Assembly (NCBI GenBank): GCA_025716815.1
Contig: JAIXMN010000019.1
Coordinates: 1-64,000, forward strand
Length of the DNA: 64,000 nucleotides
Source of the DNA: Dichotomocladium elegans
Lineage: Eukaryota > Mucoromycota > Mucoromycetes > Mucorales > Lichtheimiaceae
Reading direction: 5' to 3'
Shown: positions 21,474 to 34,800 of the stretch, one piece after another
Position numbering within the stretch: the stretch's first letter is position 1
Layout of the letters: every line of letters begins with the position of its first letter
Program-made: the position numbers and the translations under genes
Notes under the pieces: generated by a model
The model's database searches: none
Told to the model about the DNA's origin: nothing
Seen by the model: the letters and a program-made list of their open reading frames with translations, nothing else

Positions 21474-24400
21474 TTAGACGGCACCCCACTCGAGTATCAC
21501 GTTGATAATACAACAAATGATGTAGACGGAGATCATCCAATAACCAAGGTATTGGTTAATAAAGTATCCGTTCAGGTTCACCATAATCAATGTACTAAGG
21601 AGCACCGTGATCAGTCCTGCTGCAGAAACGAGAATGGTCGGCGCAATGTCTAACTGGTATGGTTTCCCAGTTTTAAAAATTTGGTAAGTCGATGATATGC
21701 CCACGCCCAGTACCATGTCTATAAGAAAAGGAGAATTTTTTTTTGTGCGAGAGGGGTTAATTGAGTTAAACAAGCGTGTCCTTGACTAGCGTATTCATCA
21801 GCCCATAAATAACGTACTCAGTAAAGGGCCGGCATAGCAAGCGGAGATCGCCATGGTGGGGAATCCCATCTTGGCAATCGCTGTGTTAGCCACGAAGTCG
21901 CCGATACTGTTCCCCAGAGCAAACACCGTAAGGCCCATGATGGCATCCGAAATATTGAACACCATGCCTAGCGCCTATTTGATTTTTTAAACACATTTTA
22001 GGAAAATACTATGCATGAGGGGAATATCAACATTTAAAACATCATTCCTGTATGTTTGTACCTTGAGCAATCCGACCATGTTATTAGCCAAGAAAAAGAT
22101 CCAGTTAAGTGCTACGAAAAAGCCCGCAAATGATAGCATCCAGGCCCAGCGAGGCGGCTTATCAGCATCAGTTCCGATAAAGACCATAGCGGCGAGCAGG
22201 CAACCCATCGCAAACCCGAAAATAATATGGATTGGGTCGATGAACTCGTTGACTATGCAGATAAGGGCATCGGCATTAAGCCAGTGTAGGTGTTTTTGTA
22301 TAGTTATCCTACTTACTCGCCATGATGATCGCTAAAAATATAGAGCCAAAGATCGCCTGGACAGCCAGAAGCCACCGGCACCAAGGTTGGGCTTGAGGTA
22401 TATCGCCCATTAATGTACCTTCAGGGGTATTGAGGGCACTTTCGACCGCAAGGTACGATGCATGCTTAACAACAGTTGCGCTGGTGGCGGATGCCCCGTC
22501 GTCGATGTCTTCATCATCATCATCATCAATCACCTGGATATCCTGCACTTCAAATCCTCCATCCGGCTCGGCAACAGGGAGCGTGAGGGTGAAAACAAGC
22601 ACCAATGGGACTGCGACAAATGAGCTTAATTTCGCGAACCAGGACTTGCTACACCAGTCCTGCATGGTCGGGAACAAGATTTGCCTCACGTTATTAGTGA
22701 GCTGTGAGAGGCTGGAAATAATGCACCTAGGCTCTGCAAAGTGAGAGTCCAATGTGATTTGCACAAAGGGATACTCGTCGCTGTTGTCGTTGGTATTATT
22801 ATTATGCGCGCGGGTGAACGCAATGGATATCGATCGATGATCATAGTTGTACATGGATGGTGATGGGGTGATAGCTGGGCTCTGACGTGCTGAAACAAAT
22901 ATATCATCATCCGTGTTAGCGATGCTTGGGCTGTGGGGGACATGAAGGGAAGTGTTGACACCCCTATTACTGGTGAATGATGTGCATTGTCTCCTTGATG
23001 GTGGCGATTCTAAGGCTGTATTATTATTGGGAGGCGCAAGGCGAATCTCCGGAATCATGAGATCGCTGTGGTCTGATGCAACCATCATTCCCGCAGGAAA
23101 CTCCTTATGCTGGTTAGCCGAGAGATATGTGAAATAGTCTTCTGCGAGTCCTGTGCTGCTGTTTGTGCTCTCAGGTGTGGTGGGCTCAGGTACTTGACGT
23201 GGCATCAGCCGATCGGTCAAGGTGGATGCTCTTGGACGACCAGTCATCCTTGGTGCAGAGTTCGTTCGAAGATGGGTGGCTGTTGTAGCAGGAGAAATGG
23301 TGCGCTTAGACCAGTGGTGGGGCATGGAAATTTGTCTTTGCCGAGGAACCGCTGGCTGATGAACAACATTGCTACTGTTTGCGCGGCGGATGGCACTCAC
23401 ATGTTGTTGGAACTGGGGGAGGGGGAATGGTGGGATTTAATTAGGCACGGAATTTCTCTGAAACAAGCAAAAAGCAGCCGTGGTTACGTACCTCGATGGC
23501 GCCAAAAAGAGATGTCCTGATACCCACACGAGGTGTCATGGGCTGTCTGACCAGCCGTGAAGATATCGACCCGTTTGTGCTCGTGGTTCGTGGAAATCCA
23601 CTGGATTGTAATGAATAACGCGATAGAGACCTGGCTGAAAGGGGGCGAATAATATGGCCAAGGTGGGTCTCTGGGCTTGAAGCGACAAAACCATCAATGG
23701 GAATGGATAGCCGAGGTGGTTTGGGCTGCCTTACTAAAGTGACGAGAGGTCGTTGTGGAGAGAGTGAGGGGAAGCAGCAGGAAGAATAAAGAGAAAGAGT
23801 TACTTTCAGTATACGTACAAGATCCATTCAAGAGACTCGTTGTTTCATCAACGATCTCAATGGTTGCCACAGGGTGGTCGATGTCAATCTTTTGTTTCCC
23901 CTGGAAATTGACGGCTCCCAACATGACGACGGAGACGTATATTAAATAATACGCGACGAGGGCGACTCCATGGAACCAGTAAATACGTTGGTGATAAACG
24001 ATCCATGTAATCATCATGATAGCTCCGGTCAAAAAGGTGGCGTCACGCATAAATGTGATCCTTTTTGATTGAAATGGTCGTATGATGCCCATCGTCCCAG
24101 AAACCACAGCGACGATGAAGAATGCAGCGCCAATAAGCTCACCAATGGCAAGCGACCCTGACCCTGAATTCATTGCGCTATGTTTAAATGGGATCAGCGC
24201 CATTATTCCAAAGCTGGATATTATCATTGTGTACCTGAAGGTGCTAAAGAGATCGGGGCTTCCATTACCGAAAGCTAACACTGTAACACCAGCCTAAAAT
24301 TCTCTTCAATGTCGTCATTCCTTAGCATCACTTTGTTTTCTTACCATGCTTTCCGACAATTGGAGCTTGGAGGAGATGGTTTGCAGATTTGGACCTATAT

Positions 24401-24949
24401 CAGTTAGCATATATAGGATCGGTTCTATTTTGTAAGTATTTCACTTACAGAAAAAGTCGGATGCAACCACACTGACAGCTCCAAAAAGCAGAAGGAGAAC
24501 CGAGGACTACAGATATAAGTCAGCCCAATTCGTGATGAAGACAGGGAAGGGGGCATTTACGAGTAATGTAATTGTGACAGGCTTCCATAGAGGTGAGCAG
24601 TAGTAGAGTTTCAAGTACATGCCACTGAAGCCATGACATGTGGACTGCACAAACGCGCATTGATCATCGTGCGACTCGATGTTGACGCATTTCTGCGAGC
24701 CGTAATGCAACAATAGTATGTTCAAGTTTAGTTCGAGCATCTCCATGATGCCGAGATTAACAGAAAACAAAGAGCAGTGGAGACTCTTACATTAGCTTCG
24801 AGGGTGACATTATTAAGATAGAGGCCGCTGTCGCTGATTAATATGGAGTTGGCTATATCCGCTTTATCTATGTATGGATCCGAGAAGGCAACTGCAGCAA
24901 AGCAGGCAAGAATGACCCAACAAGAAAGCGAAAATGCTGAAATCGGCAT
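21474..24949 (-). CDS. Cation/Ca2+ exchanger of the CCX/NCKX6 type (NCX superfamily)
   Basis: Swaps Ca2+ against Na+, K+ or H+ across a membrane. The start at 24949 gives a signal peptide (MPISAFSLSCWVILACFAAV) followed by a short lumenal segment. The next exons carry a Cys-rich stretch (SHDDQCAFVQSTCHGFSG, LKLYYC), characteristic of the CCX branch. The first alpha repeat is LAFGNGSPDLFST (near 24270). The second is VFALGNSIGDFVANTAIAK with MGFPTMAISACYAGPLL (near 21930-21830). Both keep the GNxxxD core that binds the cation. Between them lies a long Ser/Thr/Pro- and His-rich cytosolic loop, mainly 23740-22600, with an acidic run (DDDDEDIDD) near 22520. About nine exons. The membrane (vacuole or ER) cannot be told from sequence. 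Confidence 0.9.
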
Positions 24950-26856
24950 GGGAGGGGATTTTAGAAAATAGAGAGAAGAGAAAGAAAAGGTGAAGGATAT
25001 CCGACAGGTCGTTTCTATTTCCCCTGGAATATAAATAACAAGGCAGTATATGAATTGGGTTGAGGAGCAAATGACTAATATTGTCATAGACTCCTGTTCA
25101 ACGGGGGATGAGGATATGAGGAGAGCTACCGGAGCGCTTCCACATTTGCTGGGACGCCGTTCTCCCGCTATTAACTTTCCGTGCAGCAGTGGCTGCAGCG
25201 GTTCCACGTACATACTACATGCATTTCTCTCTCCTCGCGCCTCACATTGCAAGGGCTCCATCTTCTGACTATGCCATTTGTTGACTTCGCTCCGGATGCT
25301 CTCGATCATATTCTAACTGCCCTATCCAAAAGGCGTACTGCCACCATTCTCCTAAACCCCCTACTTCCCAGTTCTTATGGCATTTTTGGTGTATACTGTG
25401 GGAAATTTCGGTATTAATAGTATTTATTCTTTTTCATATAGTCACTTTTATTCCCTTTCATTCAGCAAGTCGTGCTGTACAAAAGAGAAAATGAATTAAC
25501 GAGATGCAAAAATTTGGGTATCTCCAGTTCGCTATTTCCCCCCCTCATATATCCTTTCTTCTTAGCCTTATACATACATACATACATACATATATATATA
25601 TATTATATTATATAATGCTTTTACTGCTTCTTTGCCCCATTGTACCCGATAGTCAAGACGAATGTTTCTATGTCAGTCATTTCCTAAATTCCATTAGTCG
25701 CATAAGGAATTTTTCCCACCTCATCTACAAAGAGTATTTCATCTGGTTGTCAGGTAACCAACTGAATAATTCATAGAGTAATACAATCAAATAAAGAAAT
25801 TTTACTTCCGTAAAAAAACATGTCCGGTTCACTGTCTTTTTGATCTACAATATTTTATAACTATATATGTTAGCGTTGATAAGGTAAGTTGAAGATACTA
25901 GACCTTTCAGGTACCAAGATAAGAGTCTTATTCTTGATCGCTCATGAATATTTTTGAATCGGGCAAGCATAGTATGATGATCGTTTTATAGACATATTAC
26001 TAGCAAAAAATCACCGTAATTGGTATGTAAATAATGAATATGCTATGATAATTATTTGTTTGTCCCTTTAAATAGAGTGATATGTAGCATAATCCAACCA
26101 GACTGCACCCATAGCACGAGGATACATGCTAAAGACAAGCTCACAAAGAAAACTACCTATTTTGATCGCTCAGTTATGAAGCAATCCCAGGAACGGGCAT
26201 ATTTATTTTATAAACCCTCTCACACAAGCATGAGCACGAATCCTACTGGGTCTATAGATCGAGCCAATAAATACAGTTATATTACATACGTACAGGAGTC
26301 AACAATGACGCATCGAATTGACACTGCACGTGTCAATTTGTTAGTTTTGGACCACACACCGCTTCTTGGTTTGCTTGGTATATGCACTGATGCTCAACAG
26401 TACGCGCGTACATATAGTATGCGTGTATATGTTGCACGTCTATTTGCATACAGTCGCTGCGATAAATTTAGTAGCAAAGGGTAGCTGCATCTACACGATT
26501 GCATATACATGTATATTCGCGAGAACCACGTATACCTCCTGCTAGCCGGCCTTTAGATATCAAATACCGTCGCGTTTGTAGTATACACGGTGGAAAATCG
26601 AGAATGCAACGGTATTCCTGTTCAGTTTTTCCTTTTTTTGATTAAATACAGTTACAAAAGCAAGGAGACAAGGAACAAATATTAAGAGCCAATGGACGGC
26701 AAGGAAGCGAGTTGTGGCGAGTGTGAATATGTTGTCTGTGCTTGTGTTCGAATGTGAGAGGTATTGCTTTGGGAGGGGGTGCTTATGTATATGTATGTGG
26801 TGGGTGAAATGCGGTATTTGTAGTATGAATGGTTACAATAATCATATGATGATAGA
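24950..26856. other. Long AT-rich intergenic region with microsatellites
   Basis: About 1.9 kb between the exchanger start and the 3' end of the CaaX protein gene. It contains tetranucleotide CATA repeats running into (TA)n near 25569-25616 and many short A/T runs. A 142-codon ORF at 26056-26484 (plus) has a biased, unconserved-looking composition and no motif. I see no gene that I would support. Confidence 0.5.
25569..25616. repeat. (CATA)n-(TA)n microsatellite
   Basis: Tandem ACAT units are followed by TA dinucleotides in intergenic DNA. It accounts for the ATG-rich false ORFs on both strands here. Confidence 0.85.
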
Positions 26857-27411
26857 TTATGATATGATGCAACACCCGCACTCTTCCTGCGATTGTGTTC
26901 GAAGCGTATGGTGTTGATGATCTACCCCTGTTGTCGCCAGGGACGAGGGTTTTGCCAGGCAAATATTTCGCAAAGAAGGCCTTCGTCCTCCTAGCAAAAG
27001 GTGTGACGCCATGAGTAGACAGTTTTCGTTTCTGCCTATAGAGCGATTAGGAGTTGAAGACGCTGACAGTGGCGGTGAAGATGACCGTGGAATGACGAGT
27101 TGTTGCTGCTGCTGCTGCTGCTGCTGTAATATACCTGATGTGCTGTCAAAAAGAATGAGTGTATCTATGCTGCTGCTTCCGTCGCTCATACGATGGAGAG
27201 ATGGGTTCCGGTAAAGACCATAGTGAATATCTCCGGCGGTCATTGTCCCGAGAAACGGGTCAGCTACTGCAGCCACATTAGAACCGAAGGCTTCATCGTC
27301 AATAATCTCAACCCGCGTTCGGCGTCTGTATGCGTGGTCGAGGATGTCCAAGTAGGTATTTGGCAGTCGTCTTTGATTCAGTCCATCAGTTGAGTACCAG
27401 TACGATGTCAT
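26857..27411 (-). CDS. Unrecognised 184-residue protein ending in a CaaX prenylation box
   Basis: I recognise no family. The most sensible start is the ATG at 27411 (MTSYWYSTDGLNQRR). The open frame extends upstream to 27549 only through a Leu-rich, low-complexity stretch read from pyrimidine-rich DNA. The N-terminal part (LPNTYLDILDHAYRRRTRVE, then IIDDEAFGSN) looks folded. A middle segment contains nine glutamines in a row followed by Ser/Pro-rich sequence. The C-terminus is EECGCCIIS. The last four residues, CIIS, form a CaaX box favouring farnesylation, and the preceding Cys residues could be palmitoylated. This predicts a membrane-anchored signalling or scaffold protein without a GTPase domain. 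Single exon. Confidence 0.6.
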   Translation of the reverse strand: MTSYWYSTDGLNQRRLPNTYLDILDHAYRRRTRVEIIDDEAFGSNVAAVADPFLGTMTAGDIHYGLYRNPSLHRMSDGSSSIDTLILFDSTSGILQQQQQQQQQLVIPRSSSPPLSASSTPNRSIGRNENCLLMASHLLLGGRRPSLRNICLAKPSSLATTGVDHQHHTLRTQSQEECGCCIIS

Positions 27412-28815
27412 GTCAAGAGAAAGGGAAAGAGAAAGGAACGAGAGGTTTGTAAGGAGACGTGGAAGATAGAGAAAGGTATAAAGAAGGAGTAATGCCATAA
27501 GAGAGTATAGAAAAAGATAGAGCGCAAAATGAGCCCCTACCGGCAACATCGACGCTCTTGATAAAACAGGCTAACGAACGGAGAAACGAAAGGGGGAGGA
27601 GTTGGCCGGCTGGTGATTTTTAATAAGAACTGTCATCTGTGAGGGCTCTAAAGAATACATTCACTCATCGTTGTGACGTTTTACTTATTGCAGAAAGCGT
27701 TGTAGTCCAATTAAGATTATTCCTTGGAACATCCACCCATGCATCATCTCCAAATATTCTATCCATGTTGATATCGGAATCAAGACAAACGGGGAAAAAG
27801 AAAAGGCGGCGCTGCAGATGTCTTCAGCGTGTGCTCTCCTTGAAACCTAGGCATTAGGCATTATACTACGTTCCGCGCTTGTGCTGTGCTTCATTGTATA
27901 CATACTACCCCATACCATTTATATACGTCCAGCCACTAAGACCAAATGGTTTGAATTATAACTTAGCCAGGCATTATTCTTTTGTAACTACCCTACACAT
28001 TTCTTCATGGTTCTGCTGTTCATGATGACTTACCAAGAGCTTGTATTCACACGGCAAACAGAATTGTAGAACTTCTTTTATGACGTTACCCTGCTGCATA
28101 CGGATGAAAAGAAAATACTTGTTAAGGTAGACAATATTCATTGTTCAAGACGTATTTTATTAGTTCCATCCCAAAATTTGCAACAATAAAATGCTAGGAT
28201 TACAGATCACCCGCTCTTCTTTTACTATAGTTACACAGCCCCTGAGCGAGTAGGCTTTGACAACGCACCATGTGTGCTTTAGGTTTTGTCGAGGCACAGG
28301 GTGACGGCCGCCAAAACTTATCCAGGAAAATCTTCCACAGTAGCTTTCCTTGAGCTTAGACATAATATATATATATATATATATATGGCCAGGTGATATT
28401 TTTCTTCTTCAATAAAAAAATTGCATCTGTAGTTATTAATGCGTTTTCAATGCCCCTTCTGTGTGTAGTACGCTTTCAATATAAATGTGGTTTGCATGCA
28501 CAGTATCAATCTGATCCTAATTCGCAGTATATCCGATATATCGGCTTCCATATTAGCTCTAATATCCTTATTTTCTATTGTAAATTGCTAAACATACGAA
28601 TGTAAAAGAGGTATTTGAAAAGCTTCGCTCAGTATTAATACCATGGGCAATTGCCAACCATCAGTCATGTACAAAGCGAGAGTGTTATCGGAAAATTATT
28701 AGCCCGGACATAGACCGCGACACAAAAACCTGCAAGGCCTAACCACCGGCGAGCGGAGGAAAGAGGGAAACAGTTGGGGAAAGGAACTTTTGCTTGATCG
28801 TTCTGAGTAGTCGAC
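27412..28815. other. Divergent intergenic region (CaaX protein / MED23)
   Basis: About 1.4 kb. Pyrimidine-rich DNA on the coding strand (GA-rich on plus, 27415-27530) lies just upstream of the CaaX gene and may be its leader. A (TA)n microsatellite lies at about 28362-28386. Several short ORFs (for example 28393-28605) have no motif. No RNA gene was recognised. Confidence 0.5.
28362..28386. repeat. (TA)n microsatellite
   Basis: Twelve or so tandem TA units in intergenic DNA upstream of MED23. Confidence 0.9.
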
Positions 28816-31800
28816 ATGGAATCACTACGTACCGTAATTTCGCGTTTGTTCGCTGACCCACAAGATCCAAGCTCGACTGTAAGTAGATCGCCATTTTTGC
28901 GTACTCGATATGCTGAGCATGTTCCGTTTTTAATCGACTTCTAACCCCAATACCCATAGCCTTTAGAAGACGGCAATCGTCGTTACTGCGGGTAATTACA
29001 TAGCAATTCTTGCATCTTCGCTCATGCTTTCGTCATAGATTCAACGTCTCACATTAGTGATTCCGCCTTTCTGTTTTTCATAGCTACTTTAGCCGGAAAC
29101 CTTCCAAACGACGGCGAGTGAGCTTGCTTCACCCAAAGACTTCGCAGCTTGACGCGGATCAGCCATCACTAGACGACAGTTTAATGGTAGCGTTTCTTCT
29201 GCAGACAAATCGGTTGGATTACGATGCTTTAGCAAACGATTTCCTGCGCGCCTGTGTGGTGGGGAACATGGTACAAGTTTGAGCTGAGTAAGCAGTGCTT
29301 GGTTTGTGTCAAAGTAATAACGTGGGGTTATCTTTCTCTCGCTCTATCTCTAGTCGGAACAGCTCAAAGTGATTATGCTGAAATATCGTGAGCCACCCCT
29401 GACGCTTGTGAAGGCCACTCGCTTGATGGCGTTTCTTAATCATTTATTGGCTATTGTGCCTGTAACGCCTAGAGGAGATCCTCTCAGCCCTGGAGGAGGG
29501 GCAGTTGTTGCGGGCACACCGGCAGCTGGGACGTACTCTGGCCCAGTGGTAGTGACACCAACACCAACAGCCGCTGTCACATCCGCATCTATGTCACCAA
29601 CGGTACCCACTGTCATAACTGGCATGCCTTTCCCTCTTGGACAGCTCTTCGAGGATCTGACATTAACGTTATCATTGCGTCCCGTGCCGCCCAGCAATAG
29701 CTCTCTGACCTACTCGATCTGGATCGTCACAATCCAATTTATGCTGTCATGCCTGAGAAGCAATTCGACTCAAGCCTTGTACAACGCCGGCATTGCTACA
29801 CCAACCATTCTCCGCATTATAAAGCATATATTGCTCGAGCTTACGTGTCTGCCAGGAACAAACATGAATGACTTGCAAAAGCAATGCTTTTTGCTCGGCA
29901 AACAAATGCTTGACTTGTTTCTTGTCAGAGAGCAGAAGCAGCAACAACAGCAGCAGCAGCAGCAACATGGGACCATCACCTACCCATTGTTATCGTTCGA
30001 GCAGCAGCAACAGCATCCGTCTGTAAATACTAACACAAATCCGACTTCATCTGTCTCTGGTATCGGTACTGTATCCTATTATGATGTAGTACATTCGGTA
30101 AGAGATATTACAAATGTATGCGACGACTGGTTAAATTTGGAAATATAGTTCCCAGAACTGTATGGTCATTTTATCATTGAAGGACCAGCGGCATCTAGCG
30201 GACATCAGCCAGCCATTGCAAACCACAACGTCTGGTTAATGACCCTGCAATACATGATTACATCTATAACCCAAGACCATCGCTTGATGGATCGTATACC
30301 GACACTTATGGCTGTCAATATTATTAAGCATGTCTTGAGAGAAATTAATACGCTGCCAGCCAATATGTCGACCGCTGAAGTGAATTGTCTCAACAAGGGC
30401 AAGGAATTAGTCAATCTTTTACTACTTGGCCCACTAGGCGATGGAGCCGGTGTGGTATCCCATTATGATATAATTGTTGCTGTAAGTACTAATCACCAGT
30501 CTGTGAGTGAAATTGGATCTTTTATATCCAACCCGATGTTGTAGTTACCAGATGTGTACGGTCATTTTTTGCATGGTACATTTGCGCAAAGCATTCACTG
30601 GACGCTGGAAAAATTTGTCAATGAACTCGGAAAACGGAGACGGCATTTGGCCTTCCTTATGATGCCGCCTGGTAGGATAGCAGACAGACAAGGAAGAGAT
30701 TTGGCGTGAGGCCGTCTAACACAAAGAACGACTAGATGCATCGTGGCCTCTGATTTCCCAACTCAGTCGCCGTCATGAATACAATGACTTGACAACGCGG
30801 ACGAGCTATCATATGTTTGAAGGGGATTTGGTATGTATATCAACATACTTTATGAGAATATCGTACTCTAATGCTATAATTCCATCAGATAGAGTTTGTC
30901 AAGGAAGGGAACTCCACTAATATCGAGACGCACTTCAGAGACATGCTTTTCCAGCGTGCATCTATGGACGAATTTAGACAGCTTGTACTTTCACTTACGC
31001 AAACAGGTCTTGATACCAGCCAGATTCGCAGGGCGATGGTGTCCAAGGTACGGGATGTCCTGCAATGCATTCAGCAACATAGTAAATCCGAAAAGCGGCA
31101 AGGTGAGCCTCACATCGTTTTCTTCAGAGTGATTCATTGATTCTCATCACTATCAGTTGCCGAACAAGTAGAACAAAGCCAAGGCCGATCAGACGATATA
31201 CGGATGTGGGTCCCTTCAAACTTAGATCTATGGGAACTCATGACCGAAACGGCAGATCAACTTTATAGCTTTGTAATTGCAGAGTAAGTCATCGCAGTAG
31301 CAGACATTCCATGATTTCTTCCGCCCCATCTTATCAAACTTGAGTAGATTCTTCACATATGAAGAAATCCTTAACGACTTTCATGATCTTGTGTACCAGT
31401 CAAACGGGAAAGAATATCCCCCAGGCGCTAAGTTCCATCTTCAGAAGGACAATGGCTTGATATGGTTCCTTTTGCAACTTTTTCGTAAGTTCCTTCAGCA
31501 ATAGAAATTGTCGAATTCTTCATCATTGACCGCACTTGTAATTTGTAGCAATTGAAAAAGTCTCGAAACATGTGATCCAGAAGGATTTCGAAGCTGATGA
31601 GAAGCTCTTTAGCAAACTCGTATCACTTTACAATGAAGATCAAACACAGTCTGTGGATGCCTTTTCACTTCGAGATCTCGCTCTGCAATGTTCTGTAAGT
31701 GACTTTCTCTGTGGATATGGATGACATGATGTTTATATGATTTTTTGCATAGATCAATCTGGAGCAAAATTTCATAAGAGATATATCCAATATCAAACAG

Positions 31801-34800
31801 CGGCATCGTGAGATTTCAGCGTCATTGCAATATAACTCGCTCTGTTATCGTGTGCAAGCCTATTTCAATAGCCATTATCACAGTGAGTTATGAAACAAAA
31901 GAAAATACGCTGGATAAGTTACTGATACTCAACGCTAGGCAACGTGACCAATCCAAGCCTTTTCCGTAACCTTGATATAAACGAAGTGACGAAGATCGCT
32001 CTTCAAAGCCAGATGAGACAAAATGTGGTGCCCTATGCGCTCTATGTCTGTTTGGTTCCAACGCAGGGGGAGATCGGGACTTTGGACAACCCGGAATCGA
32101 CCTATGTCAAGGGAGGCGCTGTATCATATAAATTACTCGACCTTTTGAGCGTGAACTCTAAACACCGGTAAGCGAGGATCTGATCTGACAAATGAAAAAC
32201 TAGCTACTTACAAAGCGAGATCATCGTTGAAGGTTTTTGCAGTTCGTTTATAAAATGATGCTCGACAGTGAAATTGGCCCAAAGTATCAAGCTGATACCC
32301 ACAAAGCTATCACCTGTGTTCCACCCAATGTACTTGATGCCGTTTATAAGCTTCTCTATAGTGCGCCTTGTTCGTAAGTAATCCGACGAAGAGTGATGCC
32401 AAATATTTATCGGCTGGTCTTTAGTTCTGAACTGATGGTGCGAGAAATCTTTGAGAACATCCGACGATGTGACAAGCGTTGCAAAGATAAACACGATGAA
32501 CGAGGGTTCTCCGGCTCGGAGGTGTCACTTCCGACGCAAACATTGCGATGGCTGCATACAATTCTGCAGTTAATGAACTATCGCTTTGTGCGACAGTTAA
32601 AATATCCTTTTTTATATCGCTTGAAATGGCAGCCTGAAGGAATCTGCACAAATTGATCCTTAACCACCGTTTACGTTTTCTCCTACATCGTCAGGCCTTT
32701 TCCACTATATTCGTTACTCGATCTCGTATTTAGAGCATCGTCAAGTATACCGTGTTCTTGAATCCTTTGTCTTTAATATCACGGTAAGTTATCTATCATT
32801 GCTCTTATACGAGGACGAGGCCTATTAATTTAAGTTGTTTGTTAAGCGAATGCAAATGGATGTCAAACTTCTCAGGTCGTTAGATGACCCCAACCGTGAC
32901 AAGCCAATTTGGTTTGCCGAGTCTGAAACTGTCGCGCGAGCCATGGTTATGAGTATCAGTAGGCTCATCAAAACCAGGTATAAAATATACAAACGTATTC
33001 TTTTGAGCATCGCGTTACTGATATCTATGTATGGCCAGGGGTCAAGCTGATATCAAGACGGAGCAAATATATCGTGTTCTCGGCAATCTTTTTGAGTATC
33101 GACTTGATTGGTCTGCCGAATCGCTGAAATACTTCCCCGAAGTTGTTCGAAACTTTTACACAGATCCTCAATCGTTTAACCAGAGAATCAAGATGCGCCC
33201 AATGATCAGTCCTACTACTCTGAAACAGCAGGTTATGAATAACAAGGCCATATCCAGTTATCTCAGACAGGGCTCCCCCGAAAGTGGAGGTATTGTGATT
33301 AAATACTTCTCTGTCGCCGACAATCAAGCGAGTTTGCTGTGTATTCTGTGGATCATGGCCGTTACCCAACAATCGATGGATATCTTCCACATGCCTTGTA
33401 TGTTTTTGAGCGTAACCCATGATTTTAAATTACTTATCTTACTACCTTGCACCTTTAGCTGTTCGAAGACTTCTTTTGCTAGTTCCTCCCGCAAGAGTCG
33501 ATACCCATGCAGTAGATCTTGTGGACTTCATTCTCAAGGTCGACTACAGTTCCATTCCACCTGATCTGGTAAGAATTCTGACCGCGAGTATGAGACCCGC
33601 CACTAATACTACGCAACCTGTTCTTGTCCGTCCAGCCTTTCAAACTACTAGATGCGATGATTTGGAAATATCAGTTGGTTAATTTTACCAACATTATTTC
33701 AGCGTTGGGCAAGGGCAGCGGAACACCAGAACGCACCGCGAAGGCCTTCCGATTTATACAGTACCTTTTACTCGAATCGCCTGAGTTTGCGAACCGTGTG
33801 AAAAAATGGCATTCGCTAGGCTTTAGCCGACGATTTTGGGTGGAAGAAGACTTCCATGACAAACTAATGGAATATCTTCGCGAATACCCCGAATACCACG
33901 AATACGAAGCCTATGCTATGTTGGAAAATAACCATTCCTCGGCAAACGTTAATAAGCAAGTCCCTATTTTGGATCCTCCGCTGCAGCCTCAGATGCCTGT
34001 CTACTATACAAACATCGTAAGCGATTTCGTCCCGTTCCTCGAGGTTCTGATTGCACGACTGGTTGAGTACGCGAAGACAGATCTGTTGATTGGTATTTTG
34101 GATCGTTATGGGCATCTGTTTTACTACCACAGTGCCCCGCTCTCATTTGTGAGCAATCTTTTGCTCTACTACTTCCCCAATGATACCCTAAGTGACGCCC
34201 GAGTATGCAAGCGTATTATACGACTTCTTGGTAATGTATTTGACGAGTTTACTGCTATGTGTGTATGTGTGTGTTTGCGAATTTAATAAGTTAACAGAGA
34301 CAACGTTTTCCAGATCTCGAGCAGTATGACCTTGCACCTGAAGTCATTGCTTACTGCCAGAATAGTGAGGCAGATGGAAGCGTATTCAATGAACAGTACT
34401 TTGAAAAAGTAATCCATAAACTTGCGGCCAGTATGTTGATATTCCTGATGGGACGGAGGATATCGTTTACGTATCAATCATCACTAACTTCCACACGTTT
34501 GAACTAACTGTTTTAGATCTCGATCCGCAGCGGTGTGCGCCAAGGCGGGATCCCAAGCTTCCTGAGCGCCATTTTCGTGAGATTGGCAGTCCTGCAGTGG
34601 AGGGTATCATGATTGCTATGTTAGAGATCATGGTAGCCCCCGTTCCTCCGCGGACAATCGTAAATTATATACTCGATCTTGTGCTTCAACGGGGCCCGCA
34701 ACAGATGGGCGTTTCGGCCTTGACAATACATGCTACTGGTCTTTTACTGTCTTCACTTCCGTCAGACCAGTTTTTCCGCCCTGTTCTTGAAGAACTGAAT

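Noticed and set aside
26056..26484. 142-codon plus-strand ORF
   Set aside because: No motif, uneven composition, lies in AT-rich intergenic DNA with microsatellites; not supported as a gene.
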